A stretch of 64,000 bases of DNA from Alcaligenes faecalis (GCF_002443155.1 NZ_CP023667.1:3844001-3908000), one strand, 5' to 3'. Numbered from the stretch's first letter, positions 52,141 through 62,270 are shown. The notes: generated from the sequence alone by a model not told the origin. A program made the numbers and translations.

Positions 52141-54678
52141 TCAATACTGGGCGCGCAGCGTCAGCATGACGTTACGTGGATCGCCGTAGTAGTTGTAGGC
52201 ACGTTCGTGGGCAATGTAACGGTAGTAGCGCTTGTCGAACACGTTGTTCACGTTCAAGGTGGCTGAAACCTTGGGCGTGAAGTCGTAGCGCACCATCAGA
52301 TCGGCCACAGCGTAAGGATTCTGCTCGATACGGATCGTGCCAGCCGTGTTCTCGTACAGGAACTTGGTCTGCCACGTGAAGCCGCCACCCACCGTCCACT
52401 GGCGCAACGAGCCGGGCAGGCGGTAAGAGGTAAAGAGCTTGAACATATGTTCTGGCGTGCGCGTGTTGAAGGGCTTGCCTTGGTTGGCCGCATCCTTCAC
52501 GTACTTGGTGGTGTTGTAGGTATAGCCAGCCGTCAGATTCCAGCCTGGGGCCAGTTCACCTGTCAACTCCGCCTCAATCCCTTCGCTGCGCACTTTGCCT
52601 GCGGCAATCGAGCAGTAGTCGCTGGTGGTATAGGGGCACGGTTTGGGGCCGTCCAGATCGGTCTGGGCGCGGTTGGTTTCTTCGATACGGAAGGCCGCCA
52701 GCGAAGCCTGCACGCGGTCGTCCTGGAATTCACCCTTGATACCCGCCTCGTAGTTGGCGCCCACGATGGGCTTGAGCAAGGAGCCATTGCGGTCGATGGC
52801 GTTTTGCGGACGGAATACGTCGGTATAGCTGGCGTACAGCGAGTAGTTGTCGTTCAGATCGAATATCAGACCGGCGTACGGTGTGAACTCGCCACTGACC
52901 TTGTAGCTCGAGGAGGCCGTGTTGGCGCCCGTGAGCAGATTGGTGCTGTCGCTGCTGTAGTCCCACCAGCTCCAACGACCACCCACGATCAACGTGAGTG
53001 GATCGGCAAGGCTTAGACGAGCAGCGGTATAGATACCCGACTGCTTGGTGGTGGTGGCAGTGCGCGATTCATAGGGCCCAATATTGGGCGGGGGCAGCGA
53101 GGTGGGGTCCCAGTTAAAGACATCGGGCCGGATGCTGGCGTATTCACGCAAAGGCACCTGATCGGTTTCGGTAGGGTTGCGGCGCATGTTTGCACCCACC
53201 ACCAGCTCATGCTTGCGGCCCAGCAAGGAGAATGGGCCCGAGGCGTATAGATCCACGCTGGTCTGGGTGCGGTTCAGGCTGCTGGCTTTGGCGTAGTTCA
53301 GGAGTGGGCCCAGATGGGTGTTGCGGTCTACGCCCGCGCCCGAGGCGGACAGAAACACCGTGTCTACGTCGTAGTGCTGGCGGTTGGCCGACAGCTTGGT
53401 CTGCCAGCCGTTGTCCATCTCCCAGGTCAGATCGCCGAACACGGTGGTGCTGCGGGTGGCGCGGTGGTTCCAGTCGGCGCCCAGGTAAGTGCTGCGTGGC
53501 AGTTCGAGATCGCCGCCGTCGTCAAAGAAGACGACGCCAGTGCCGTTGGGCGTACCCTTGGTGCGTTGATGATCCACCCCCACGGTGGCTGTGATCGAGG
53601 GAGTAAAGTCGTATTGCAAGACGCCATACAGCACTTCCTTGCGTTCCTTGACGTGATCCACGAAGGAGTCGCGGTCGTCGTGCACGGCCACCACCCGTCC
53701 GCGCAGATCACCGCTGTGGTTGAGCGGGCTGGAGACGTCGGCTTCCACACGATAGCTGTTCCACGATCCCACCATTGCGCTGCCGCTGGCGGCAAATTCG
53801 CGGGTGGGTTGCTTGCGCACCAGATTGAGCGTGCCGCCCGGGTTGCCGGCCCCCTGCAACAGACCCGCCGCGCCGCGTACCACCTCCACACGGTCGTAGA
53901 TGGCCATGTCGGCGGCCGCTTCCGAGCCGCCTGCACCTAGTGAAACAGGCACGCCGTCAAGCTGGGCCGTGTCCAGCGAGAAGCCGCGGATCTGATAGGT
54001 TGTGCCCAGCACTTCGCCTTCCTGCACCTTCACGCCGGTGGCCTGCTTGAGTGCGTCGTTAAGCGTGAGCAAACCCTGGTCGTCAAGCCGTTGGCGCGTG
54101 ATCACGCTGACCGATTGTGGGGTTTCACGTGCGGACAGGTTCATGCGCGTGGCCGAGCTTGCCGATGCGTTGGTGTAGCTGCCTGTGCCTTCGGTCCTGG
54201 GATCGAGTTGTCCACGTACGGTTACGGTGCTCAGCTGGGTGACGTCACCGGCAGGCGCCTCTGGGACCTGGCGCAGATGGTAGCTGCCATCCGAGCTGGC
54301 CACAGCAGTCAGGCCAGTACCGGCCAACAGTGCATCCAGCGCGGCCTGGGGCGATAAGGTGCCGGAGACGCCAGGGCTGTTTCGATCCTTGGCCAGCTCA
54401 CCGGCGCCGGCTACCAGCACGCCGGACGCGCTTGCAAAGCGAGCCAGCGCTGTGCTCAAGGGGCCCGCAGGAATGCGGTAGCTTTGTTGTTGGGCTGACG
54501 CACGGTTGATGGTTTGAGCGTGGGCTTGAGGATGCCAGCTTGCCAGGCTTAATGCGCCACTGGCCAGGGCGAGCTGCAGTACGCAAGCCAAGGGGTGTAG
54601 TTTGAAGCCAGGTCGGAAAAAGTGCATGGCACCAGAAGAGGCCGCCCGACGGGCGACAGGCTGGGAATAGCCGGACAT
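52141..54678 (-). CDS. TonB-dependent siderophore receptor with N-terminal signalling (STN) domain
   Basis: An 845-residue outer-membrane receptor. It has a signal peptide (hydrophobic segment around residues 33-53, cleavage A-H-A-Q), an STN secretin-like domain (about 66-115, Y-R-I-P-A-G-P-L-S-T-A-L), a plug with the TonB-box region and R-E-T-P-Q-S-V-S-V-I-T-R, V-E-V-V-R-G-A-A-G-L-L-Q-G-A-G-N-P-G-G, and a long barrel ending in L-T-L-R-A-Q-Y with the aromatic C-terminal residue. The STN domain signals ligand binding to FecR. It lies downstream of FecR and FecI genes on the same strand. The siderophore is unknown; the plug resembles FpvA/FhuE-type receptors. Confidence 0.92.
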   Translation of the reverse strand: MSGYSQPVARRAASSGAMHFFRPGFKLHPLACVLQLALASGALSLASWHPQAHAQTINRASAQQQSYRIPAGPLSTALARFASASGVLVAGAGELAKDRNSPGVSGTLSPQAALDALLAGTGLTAVASSDGSYHLRQVPEAPAGDVTQLSTVTVRGQLDPRTEGTGSYTNASASSATRMNLSARETPQSVSVITRQRLDDQGLLTLNDALKQATGVKVQEGEVLGTTYQIRGFSLDTAQLDGVPVSLGAGGSEAAADMAIYDRVEVVRGAAGLLQGAGNPGGTLNLVRKQPTREFAASGSAMVGSWNSYRVEADVSSPLNHSGDLRGRVVAVHDDRDSFVDHVKERKEVLYGVLQYDFTPSITATVGVDHQRTKGTPNGTGVVFFDDGGDLELPRSTYLGADWNHRATRSTTVFGDLTWEMDNGWQTKLSANRQHYDVDTVFLSASGAGVDRNTHLGPLLNYAKASSLNRTQTSVDLYASGPFSLLGRKHELVVGANMRRNPTETDQVPLREYASIRPDVFNWDPTSLPPPNIGPYESRTATTTKQSGIYTAARLSLADPLTLIVGGRWSWWDYSSDSTNLLTGANTASSSYKVSGEFTPYAGLIFDLNDNYSLYASYTDVFRPQNAIDRNGSLLKPIVGANYEAGIKGEFQDDRVQASLAAFRIEETNRAQTDLDGPKPCPYTTSDYCSIAAGKVRSEGIEAELTGELAPGWNLTAGYTYNTTKYVKDAANQGKPFNTRTPEHMFKLFTSYRLPGSLRQWTVGGGFTWQTKFLYENTAGTIRIEQNPYAVADLMVRYDFTPKVSATLNVNNVFDKRYYRYIAHERAYNYYGDPRNVMLTLRAQY

Positions 54679-54927
54679 GATGAATTCTGCTCCTTGGAAG
54701 CGGTGTAGTCGGCGAGAGCGAGCCGGTTTGCGTGTGTCCTGGCCAGTGTCTGTTCTGAGGCCAGAAGACGGAGTAAAACGATGCCCTCTTTAGGTATATC
54801 GAACACGCCAAGGAAAAGCGGAACTCGAAAAAGTGGAAATAGCCGGTTTCAGGTTTTGGGCCGATTGATTAGGCCCGTAAACTGGCTTGTCATGCACGGC
54901 TGTCCATGTTGTGAACGTGCGCTTGAA

Positions 54928-55941
54928 TCAAGGCCGGTGCTCGGCAAGTTCAATGCTGACCCACCAGGGCAGGGTCCGTTTGATGCGAATGGGGAGCACT
55001 CCTTCCAGCATTTTCAAGGCCCGGTCCGGGTCGGTGGAGGGATAGCTGCCAATCACAGGAAGCTGGGCAGCCTCGGGTGAGACGCTAAGGTGGCCACCGC
55101 GATAGCGTTGCAATTCACGCACGACCTCAATCAAGGGTGTGTTGTCGGTGACGAGGATGCCTTTGGTCCAGCTTTGTCGTTCGGGAAGCACCGGAACGGT
55201 GTCCGCAATTTGGGCACGCGAGAGCTGCGTCTGCTGACCGGCATAGACAATGCGCTGCTTGCCATTGCTGACCGTGTCCACTTGCACCGCCCCTTGGTAC
55301 ACCGCCAGAAAAGTCTCCTGACCGTCCAGTCGCACGGTAAAGCGGGTGCCCAAGGCACGCAGCAGACCCTGGCGCGTCTTGACCAGAAAGGGCCGCCCAG
55401 GATCGGCCGCGGTATCGATCAGAATTTCACCCTGGACCAGTGAGAGCAGGCGTTGATCGCCTCGGTAATCATGGTTCAGTGCGGTGTCGGAACTGAGCCA
55501 GACACTGGAGCCGTCTGGCAAGCTGAGCTGGCGAACTTCGCCACGGGCAGTGCGATGCTCGGCTGACCAGGCCATTACTGTGCCGGGCAAGGATGTATGC
55601 TGCCAGGCCAGCCAACTGCCCAATCCGCTGCCTGCCAGCGTGCCCAGGCCCAGCAACAATTGGCGGCGTCGCCCCATGCGCCGATTGGCCATGCAATAGC
55701 TTTGGACGGCAGCCTGACGGCTGTCGCTGCTTTGTATCGGTTCAAAGCGGCCACTGATGCGTTCCACGTACTGCCAGGCCTTGCGATGCTCGGCCTGAGC
55801 GGCCAGCCAGCCTTGCCAGCGTTGCTGGTCCTGGGCCGAGGCCTCATCCGAGCGCAACAGGGCAAACCATTCGGCGGCCTGTTCCAGCGCGTCAAACGAG
55901 GGCTCCAGCATATCGTCGGGATGCAGTTCGGAAGTGCTCAT
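54928..55941 (-). CDS. FecR-type anti-sigma factor / signal transducer
   Basis: A 337-residue inner-membrane protein. The cytoplasmic N-terminus (about 1-80, E-Q-A-A-E-W-F-A-L-L-R-S, A-E-H-R-K-A-W) binds the sigma factor. A single membrane segment follows R-R-R-Q-L-L-L-G-L-G-T-L, and the periplasmic FecR domain has S-L-P-D-G-S-S-V-W-L and V-Y-Q-G-A-V-Q-V. It is 18 bp downstream of the sigma gene. The start at 55941 (M-S-T-S-E-L) is preferred over 55959. Confidence 0.9.
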   Translation of the reverse strand: MSTSELHPDDMLEPSFDALEQAAEWFALLRSDEASAQDQQRWQGWLAAQAEHRKAWQYVERISGRFEPIQSSDSRQAAVQSYCMANRRMGRRRQLLLGLGTLAGSGLGSWLAWQHTSLPGTVMAWSAEHRTARGEVRQLSLPDGSSVWLSSDTALNHDYRGDQRLLSLVQGEILIDTAADPGRPFLVKTRQGLLRALGTRFTVRLDGQETFLAVYQGAVQVDTVSNGKQRIVYAGQQTQLSRAQIADTVPVLPERQSWTKGILVTDNTPLIEVVRELQRYRGGHLSVSPEAAQLPVIGSYPSTDPDRALKMLEGVLPIRIKRTLPWWVSIELAEHRP

Positions 55942-55959
55942 AGGGGGGCGTACAGGCAA

Positions 55960-56520
55960 TCAGCGTGGCTCGGGCAGGCTGGACGCCTGATGCACGGGCA
56001 TGTCAGCGGCGGTATGGCGGGCTTCCAGTTTCAGGCAGCACAGCATGGCCTGGCTAAGGTATCGGTGCACCATGCGTGTGGACACGCCTAGCGCCTCTGC
56101 AATTTCCCGGTTGCTCATGCCGTCGGCCATCGCCATGAAAAAGGCATTACCCACTTTGGCAGGCAGGGTGCGCAACATGCTGTCTATTTCGTGCAGGGCT
56201 TCCAGCACCAGGGCCTGGTGTTCGGCAGACGGAACCAGAGCGGCCGGGCGGTTAGCCAGCTCTTCCAGCCAGGCTTGTTCAATTTGGCGGCGTCGCCACA
56301 AGTCCACGCACATGCCGTTGGCCATGAGTCGCAAATACACACGTGCTTCGGGCTCGCTGCCGAATTGACGGGGTTTTTGCAGCAATCGGACAAAAACGTC
56401 TTGGGCCAGATCGGCTGCGTCAAAGGAATTGCCTAGCCTTCGTCGCAGCCAGCTATGCAACCAGCCATGGTAATTCCGGTACAGCGATTCCGTGTCGGGT
56501 GAGAAGGCGGCATTGTGCAT
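55960..56520 (-). CDS. FecI-type ECF sigma factor
   Basis: A 186-residue sigma-70 family ECF factor with region 2 (Y-R-N-Y-H-G-W-L-H-S-W-L-R-R-R, D-A-A-D-L-A-Q-D-V-F-V-R-L-L) and region 4 (L-P-A-K-V-G-N-A-F-F-M-A-M, S-N-R-E-I-A-E-A-L-G-V-S-T-R-M-V-H-R-Y). The start M-H-N-A-A-F at 56520 is used because a longer frame to 56595 would run into the Fur box at 56580-56594. It activates the downstream TonB receptor gene when iron is scarce and ligand is sensed. Confidence 0.92.
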   Translation of the reverse strand: MHNAAFSPDTESLYRNYHGWLHSWLRRRLGNSFDAADLAQDVFVRLLQKPRQFGSEPEARVYLRLMANGMCVDLWRRRQIEQAWLEELANRPAALVPSAEHQALVLEALHEIDSMLRTLPAKVGNAFFMAMADGMSNREIAEALGVSTRMVHRYLSQAMLCCLKLEARHTAADMPVHQASSLPEPR

Positions 56521-56579
56521 GATGCGTTCCAGTGGTGCCTGCTCGACCAGAAAACGGTAGAGATTCGGGCAATGAGAAC

Positions 56580-56594
56580 TGAGAATAATTCTCA
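56580..56594. promoter_or_regulatory. Fur box upstream of the FecI-type sigma gene
   Basis: TGAGAATAATTCTCA, a 15-bp dyad, lies 60 bp before the sigma ATG (56520) and is flanked by A/T-rich bases with a second GAGAA half site. It matches the Fur consensus core in shape and spacing, so the operon is expected to be repressed by Fe(II)-Fur. Confidence 0.75.
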
Positions 56595-56602
56595 ATTATC
56601 AG

Positions 56603-56641
56603 AAAAAACCGCCCATTCGGCAAGTTGCCGTGGGCGGTTTT
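56603..56641 (-). terminator. Rho-independent terminator of the dipeptide ABC operon
   Basis: AAAACCGCCCA (56605-56615) pairs with TGGGCGGTTTT (56631-56641). On the minus strand the A-run at 56603-56608 becomes a T-run. It lies just past the end of the DppF-type gene at 56662 and only about 10 bp from the Fur box. Confidence 0.88.
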
Positions 56642-56661
56642 ACTGTTGGCATCGCAAGCGA

Positions 56662-57666
56662 TCAGGCCTGATCGCGCCCTTCTTCTACGGCATGGCAAGC
56701 CACTTCGTGCTGCCCGGTTTGCAGCAAAGCCGGGGCTTCGCGGCGGCAGCGATCATTGGCCAGCGGGCAGCGTGGATGGAAGGTACAGCCTGATGGCGGG
56801 TTCAGCGGGTTGGGCACTTCCCCCGCTACCGGAATGCGACTTTTGCCCGCCCCGCTCATGTCGGGAATGGCTCCCAGCAGCATCCGGGTGTAGGGATGGC
56901 GAGGCTGTGCAAATAGATCATCGCGTGGCGCAATTTCCACAATTCGACCCAAATACATGACGCCAACTCGGTCGGCCACGTGATGCACCACGGCCAGATT
57001 GTGCGAGATGAACAGATAGGTCAGCCCCAGCTCGCGCTGCAAATCCTTCATCAGGTTCAGGACCTGGGCCTGCACCGACACGTCCAGCGCCGAGGTCGGC
57101 TCGTCACAGACGATGAATTCAGGTTGCAGGGCCAGAGCACGGGCAATGGAAATACGCTGGCGCTGGCCGCCGGAGAACTGGTGCGGGTAGCGCTGGGCGT
57201 CGCTGGGGTTCAGCCCTACTTGCGTCAGCAGCTCGGCCACTTTGGCCTCTTGCTGGGCGCTGCTCATGTCCGTGTGAGTGACCAGTGGTTCGGCAATGAT
57301 GCGGCCCACGCGCCAGCGAGGATTCAGGCTGGCATAGGGGTCCTGGAAAATCATCTGACGGCGTTTGCGCATGGCCTTCTGGCTGGCCTTGTCCATGGTT
57401 TGCAGGGACTGGCCATCAAACAGAATCTCGCCACGTGTCAGCGAATACAGGCCGGTCAGCAAACGGGCCACGGTGGATTTGCCACAGCCGGACTCACCCA
57501 CCAGCGCCAGGGTTTCACCCTTGTTCAAGGTGAAGCTGACGCCATCGACCGCACGCAGGTTTACTTTGGGTTTGCGGTAGACCAGACGCTCCAGCAAGGG
57601 CGGGGACACATCAAACCAACAGGCAGCGTCCTTGACCTGGACCAGGGCTTGTTTAGGGGCGCTCAT
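56662..57666 (-). CDS. Oligopeptide/dipeptide ABC transporter ATPase (DppF type)
   Basis: A 334-residue ATPase with Walker [10 protein letters not shown], the signature [14 protein letters not shown], Walker [15 protein letters not shown] and the oligopeptide C-terminal [4Fe-4S]-type cysteine block [14 protein letters not shown]. Start 57666 overlaps the DppD-type stop by 4 bp (ATGA). It is the last gene of the operon and ends at the terminator at 56603-56641. Confidence 0.92.
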   Translation of the reverse strand: MSAPKQALVQVKDAACWFDVSPPLLERLVYRKPKVNLRAVDGVSFTLNKGETLALVGESGCGKSTVARLLTGLYSLTRGEILFDGQSLQTMDKASQKAMRKRRQMIFQDPYASLNPRWRVGRIIAEPLVTHTDMSSAQQEAKVAELLTQVGLNPSDAQRYPHQFSGGQRQRISIARALALQPEFIVCDEPTSALDVSVQAQVLNLMKDLQRELGLTYLFISHNLAVVHHVADRVGVMYLGRIVEIAPRDDLFAQPRHPYTRMLLGAIPDMSGAGKSRIPVAGEVPNPLNPPSGCTFHPRCPLANDRCRREAPALLQTGQHEVACHAVEEGRDQA

Positions 57667-58637
57667 GCGGACTCCTGTGCATGCAGCCAACAGGCCGCCT
57701 GTGTTTGTGGGGGAACAGGCATCAGCTCGGGGCGTTCGACCAGGCAGCGATCAAAACGACGATCACAACGCGGATTGAAGGCACAGCCGGGCGGGATGGC
57801 GTTCAGGCGCGGCATGCTGCCGGGGATTTGTTCCAGACGCTTCAGCCCCGCGTGCAGATTGGGGATGGAACGCATCAAACCACGGGTATAGGGGTGGCTG
57901 GGTTTCTGGATCACGTCCTGTACCGGGCCGATTTCGATGATGCGACCGGCGTACATCACCGCCACGCGGTCGGCGGTTTCGGCAATCACCCCCATATCGT
58001 GGGTAATCAGCATGACCGAGGTGCCTTGCGAGCGACAGAGTTTTTTCAGCAGGTCGATAATCTGCGCCTGAATGGACACGTCCAGCGCGGTGGTGGGTTC
58101 ATCCGCCACGATCAGCTTGGGCTCGGCCGCCAGGGCCAGCGCAATCACCACCCGTTGGCGCATGCCGCCCGAGAACTGATGTGGATAGTGGTCGATACGC
58201 TCGCGCGCGGCGGGAATGCCGGTGGCTTCCAGCAACTCGATGGCGCGTTCCCGTGCCTGTTTCCAGGACAGGGGCAGGTGCGTCACGATGGTTTCAGCCA
58301 ACTGATGGCCCACGGTGTAGAGCGGGTTCAGCGAGGTCAGCGGGTCCTGGAAGATCGCGCCAATCTTGCGGCCACGAATCTTGCGCATCTGGTCCTGGTT
58401 CAGATTGTCGATGCGCTCGCCTTCCAGCAGGATCTGGCCGCCGCTGATGCGACCGGGGGCATCGAGCAAACCAATAATGGAGGAACCCGTCAGGGACTTG
58501 CCGGCGCCCGACTCGCCCACCACACCCAGCACTTCACCGGGGGCGATGGAAAAGGACACATGATCCAGGGCTTGGAGCACACCACGCCGGGTCGGGAATT
58601 CGACACACAGGTCTTGGACAGTTAAGAGTGCAGTCAT
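57663..58637 (-). CDS. Oligopeptide/dipeptide ABC transporter ATPase (DppD type)
   Basis: A 324-residue ATPase with Walker A G-E-S-G-A-G-K-S-L-T-G, F-S-G-G-M-R-Q-R, Walker B L-I-V-A-D-E-P-T-T-A-L-D and the C-terminal C-A-F-N-P-R-C-D block. It lies 3 bp from the permease gene upstream and overlaps the second ATPase gene by 4 bp. Confidence 0.92.
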   Translation of the reverse strand: MTALLTVQDLCVEFPTRRGVLQALDHVSFSIAPGEVLGVVGESGAGKSLTGSSIIGLLDAPGRISGGQILLEGERIDNLNQDQMRKIRGRKIGAIFQDPLTSLNPLYTVGHQLAETIVTHLPLSWKQARERAIELLEATGIPAARERIDHYPHQFSGGMRQRVVIALALAAEPKLIVADEPTTALDVSIQAQIIDLLKKLCRSQGTSVMLITHDMGVIAETADRVAVMYAGRIIEIGPVQDVIQKPSHPYTRGLMRSIPNLHAGLKRLEQIPGSMPRLNAIPPGCAFNPRCDRRFDRCLVERPELMPVPPQTQAACWLHAQESA

Positions 58638-58640
58638 GGC

Positions 58641-59555
58641 TTAGCTCAATTTGGGGTTCAGGGCGTCACGCAACCAGTCGCCCAGGAGATTGACCGACAG
58701 CACCAGCAGCACCAGCATCAGGCCAGGGAAAATCGTGATCCACCATTCGCCCGAGAACAGGAAGTCGTTACCGATCCGGATCAAGGTGCCCAGAGAAGGC
58801 GAGGTGGCCGGAACGCCGACGCCCAAAAAGGACAGCGTGGCTTCGGTAATGATGGCGGTGGCCAGATGCACGGTGGCCAGCACCAGCACGGGGCCCATCA
58901 CATTGGGCAGTACATGGCTGAACATGATGCGTGGCGAGGACACGCCAATGACGCGGGCAGCCTGTACATATTCCCGGTTTTTCTCCACCAGCGTGGAGCC
59001 GCGCACGGTACGGGCATATTGCGGCCAACCGGCCAGCGCAATCGCCCCGATCAGCACTGGGAAGGCGACTACATCGTGCATGTTCAAGGGGAACACGGCA
59101 CGGGCTACCCCGTCGATCAGCAAGGCAATCAGGATGGCCGGGAAGGACAGCTGCACATCGGCCACACGCATGATGAAGGCATCCACACGGCCACCGGAGT
59201 AACCGGCCAGCAGGCCCAGCACAATGCCGACCACCATGGACAAGGCCACAGAGGCCAGACCAATCAGCAAAGAGGTGCGTGTCCCGTACAACAGGGCCGA
59301 ATACAGATCACGCCCCTGGCTGTCTGTTCCCAACCAGTATTGGGGCGACCCGTTTTCCGACCAGGCCGGGGCCAGCAAGGCATCCATCAGGTCGATGGAG
59401 GTCAGATCGAACGGATCATAAGGCGCCACCCAGCGGGCACCCAGCGCGCCGATAAACAGCAGCAAGGCCATGATGGTGGCGGCAATGGCCACGGGGGAAT
59501 GACGCCAGGACCAGACCAGATCGCTATCCCAGGCGGTTTTCAATTTAGCGAACAT
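58641..59555 (-). CDS. Dipeptide-type ABC permease (DppC type)
   Basis: A 304-residue inner-membrane permease with the extended N-terminus typical of DppC (W-R-H-S-P-V-A-I-A-A-T-I), about six membrane segments and the loop E-Y-V-Q-A-A-R-V-I-G-V-S-S that contacts the ATPase. It starts 1 bp after the DppB-type stop, so the two are coupled. Confidence 0.92.
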   Translation of the reverse strand: MFAKLKTAWDSDLVWSWRHSPVAIAATIMALLLFIGALGARWVAPYDPFDLTSIDLMDALLAPAWSENGSPQYWLGTDSQGRDLYSALLYGTRTSLLIGLASVALSMVVGIVLGLLAGYSGGRVDAFIMRVADVQLSFPAILIALLIDGVARAVFPLNMHDVVAFPVLIGAIALAGWPQYARTVRGSTLVEKNREYVQAARVIGVSSPRIMFSHVLPNVMGPVLVLATVHLATAIITEATLSFLGVGVPATSPSLGTLIRIGNDFLFSGEWWITIFPGLMLVLLVLSVNLLGDWLRDALNPKLS

Positions 59556-59556
59556 A

Positions 59557-60543
59557 TTAGTGCCCCTTGGCGCCCGACAATTGGGTGCGCAGACGTGGAT
59601 CGACCAGGAAGTACAGCAGGTCTACCAGCAGGTTGATCACAACAAATACCAGGGCAATCAGACAGAGGTAGGCCGCCATCACGGGGATGTCGGCAAATTG
59701 CACGGCCTGGATAAACAGCAGACCCATGCCCGGCCATTGGAAAACGGTTTCCGTCACGATGGCAAAGGCGATGATGCCGCCCAGTTGCAGACCCGTGATG
59801 GTGATAACCGGCACCATGGTGTTTTTCAGGGCGTGGCCAAAGTGGATAGCGCGTTGCGACAAGCCACGGGCACGAGCAAATTTGATGTAGTCGGCGCGCA
59901 GGACTTCCAGCATCTCGGAGCGCACCAGACGCAGGATCAGCGTGAGCTGGAACAAACAGAGCGTGATGGCGGGCAAGATCAAATGCTTGATCCCGTCCCA
60001 GCTAAGCAGGCCGGTGCTCCACCAGCCAAACTTCAGGACTTCTCCCCGGCCATAGCTGGGCAGCCAGCCCAATTGCACGGAGAAGATCAGGATCAGCAAG
60101 ATACCGATCAGGAAGGTGGGCAAGGATATTCCCAGCAGGGAAAAGGCCAGAATGCTTTGCGCCATGAAGCCATTGCGCTTCAAGGCGGTGTACACCCCTA
60201 GCGGCAGGCCTATCAGCAAGGCCAATATGGCGGCCACCACGGATAGCTCGACGGTGGCAGGCAGGCGATCTTTGAGCAGGGTGGAAACAGGTTGGGCTTG
60301 CCGCAGGGACAGGCCAAATTCGCCTTGTACAGCCTGGGATACAAAGCGCCCGAATTGTACGGGGGCGGGTTGGTCCAGCCCCAGGCTGGCACGCAGTTCC
60401 ACGCGATCTTGTTCGGTGGCGTCCTGTCCCAGCATGATGGTGACCGGGTCACCAATGTAGCGGAACAGCACAAAGGCCAGAAGGCTGACCGTCAGCATCA
60501 CCAGAACAGCCTGGATCAGACGGCGAATAATAAATACCAGCAT
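59557..60543 (-). CDS. Dipeptide-type ABC permease (DppB type)
   Basis: A 328-residue permease with the opening M-L-V-F-I-I-R-R-L-I-Q-A, the S-L-R-Q-A-Q-P-V region and the loop D-Y-I-K-F-A-R-A-R-G-L-S. It is the first membrane gene downstream of the binding-protein gene after a 155-bp gap with a hairpin. Confidence 0.92.
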   Translation of the reverse strand: MLVFIIRRLIQAVLVMLTVSLLAFVLFRYIGDPVTIMLGQDATEQDRVELRASLGLDQPAPVQFGRFVSQAVQGEFGLSLRQAQPVSTLLKDRLPATVELSVVAAILALLIGLPLGVYTALKRNGFMAQSILAFSLLGISLPTFLIGILLILIFSVQLGWLPSYGRGEVLKFGWWSTGLLSWDGIKHLILPAITLCLFQLTLILRLVRSEMLEVLRADYIKFARARGLSQRAIHFGHALKNTMVPVITITGLQLGGIIAFAIVTETVFQWPGMGLLFIQAVQFADIPVMAAYLCLIALVFVVINLLVDLLYFLVDPRLRTQLSGAKGH

Positions 60544-60658
60544 AGGCGGTCTCCTGGTAGAGCGCGAGGATCACTCGCGACCAGTGTCGTCCTTAATGTG
60601 TAGAAGGGGCCCGGCAAGGGGGCTGGTGTAGAAACGGATGACTACAGCGTAATGGGAG

Positions 60659-60684
60659 CCAGCCCCGCACGAAGGCGGGGCTGG
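60659..60684 (-). repeat. Hairpin between the binding-protein and permease genes of the dipeptide operon
   Basis: CCAGCCCCGC (60659-60668) and GCGGGGCTGG (60675-60684) form a 10-bp stem with a 6-nt loop, 14 bp past the binding-protein stop on the minus strand. There is no T-run in the direction of transcription. It probably stabilises the binding-protein mRNA or causes partial termination. Confidence 0.65.
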
Positions 60685-60698
60685 GGTGGGAAAACAAC

Positions 60699-62270
60699 TT
60701 AGTCGATGGTTGTCCACTGTGCCAGCATGCGGTTGTCCGTACGATGTATCACGTTGACCTTCTTGGCCATGGCCCAAGGAATGATCTGGTCATGCAGGGG
60801 GATATGACCCACTTCCTTGGCATGAATTTCCAGAACCTTGTGGATGGCCGCATCGCGCTTGGCGGTGTCGGTTTCGGTCTTGATCTGGTCGATCAAGGCG
60901 TCCACTTCGGCGTTTTCGTAGCCACCAAAGTTAAAGGAGCCGTCCGCGCCCTCGCCCTTGCTGTGCATCAGGCTTTGCAGGGTGTACAGCGCATCAAAGG
61001 TGGGCACGCCCCAGCCAAACATGTAGGCGCTGGAGTCAAAGCTTTGTACTTTGGGGAAGTAGGTGGCGCGTGGCATGGCGTTCAGGTTGGCTTTCACGCC
61101 GACCTTGGCCCACATGCCCACGATGGCCTGGCAGATGGCTTCATCGTTGATGTAGCGATCGTTCGGGCAATCCAGGGTGAAGGTCAGGGAATTGTCGTAA
61201 CCGGCTTCTTTCAGCAGTTCCTTGGCGCGATCCTGGCTGTAAGGCAGGCGCTGGGCCAGTTCCTTGGTGTAGCCGTGAACCTGAGGGGCCACCATGGTGC
61301 CGGTGGGGGCGGAGGAACCGCGCATCACGGCTTTCTTGATGGCTTCAATGTCGATGGCCACGTACAGGGCTTCACGCACACGCTGGTCAGCAAAGGGGTT
61401 CTTGCCCTTGATGCTGCTGTATTTCAGCTCTGGATTCTTCTGGTCCAGACCCAGGTAGATGGTGCGGTACTCGTTGCCTTCCACAATCTTGGTTTGCTGG
61501 CGCAGACGCTGCAAATCCTGAGCAGGCGGGTCCAGAACCAGGTCCACTTCGCCAGACAGCAAGGCAGCGGTACGGGTGGCGTTCTGCTTGATAGGTACGT
61601 AGATCACTTCGGTGACGTTACCCACCTTGTTGCCCTTGTTCCACCATTCTTCGTTTTCCACAAAGACGGTGCGCACGTCCACTTCACGTGACTTCAGCTT
61701 GTAAGGGCCGGTGCCGTTGGTGTTGCGAGCCGAGAAGGTTTCTTCGTTCTTGTTGAAGTCCTGGGGCTGGGTGACATTGTTCTTTTCCGACCAGGCCTTG
61801 TTCATCATGAACACGCTGGTCAGCTGGCGCAGCAGGACCGGGTTGGGGGCGGACGTAATGATGTCCACCGTCTTGTCGTCAATTTTTTCTGCCTTGACGA
61901 TGCCGTTCACGTGGGCCTTGAAGTTGGAGGTCGGGGCCATGGCGCGCTCAATGGAGAACACCACGTCATCGGCGGTAAAGGGAGCGCCGTCGTGGAATTT
62001 CACTCCTTCGCGCAGCGTAAAGCGCCAGACAGTAGGTTCACGCTGTTCCCAGGCCGTGGCCAGGCTGGGCACAATCTGGAAATCCTTGTCGTAGTCCACC
62101 AGCGCCTCATAGACATACATGCTGCCTGTGATCGTGAGGTTTTCGTTCTGTGCGTGTGGATCCAGGGTCATGAAGTCGCCCTGGCTGGACCAAGTAAGCG
62201 TTTTGCTGTGGCCCACCAAGGGCAGGGCGACCAGAGCTGCCAGCGCAGCAGCCAATACTGTTTTTTTCAT
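60699..62270 (-). CDS. Periplasmic peptide-binding protein (SBP family 5)
   Basis: A 523-residue ABC binding protein with signal peptide MKKTVLAAALAALVALPLVG and the SBP_bac_5 hallmarks D-F-M-T-L-D-P-H, L-R-E-G-V-K-F-H-D-G-A-P-F and A-D-D-V-V-F-S-I. The family covers dipeptide, glutathione and nickel binders. There is no clear lipobox. Start 62270 after AGGAGG is preferred to an upstream ATG at 62318. It is the first gene of the operon and the ligand is unknown. Confidence 0.92.
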   Translation of the reverse strand: MKKTVLAAALAALVALPLVGHSKTLTWSSQGDFMTLDPHAQNENLTITGSMYVYEALVDYDKDFQIVPSLATAWEQREPTVWRFTLREGVKFHDGAPFTADDVVFSIERAMAPTSNFKAHVNGIVKAEKIDDKTVDIITSAPNPVLLRQLTSVFMMNKAWSEKNNVTQPQDFNKNEETFSARNTNGTGPYKLKSREVDVRTVFVENEEWWNKGNKVGNVTEVIYVPIKQNATRTAALLSGEVDLVLDPPAQDLQRLRQQTKIVEGNEYRTIYLGLDQKNPELKYSSIKGKNPFADQRVREALYVAIDIEAIKKAVMRGSSAPTGTMVAPQVHGYTKELAQRLPYSQDRAKELLKEAGYDNSLTFTLDCPNDRYINDEAICQAIVGMWAKVGVKANLNAMPRATYFPKVQSFDSSAYMFGWGVPTFDALYTLQSLMHSKGEGADGSFNFGGYENAEVDALIDQIKTETDTAKRDAAIHKVLEIHAKEVGHIPLHDQIIPWAMAKKVNVIHRTDNRMLAQWTTID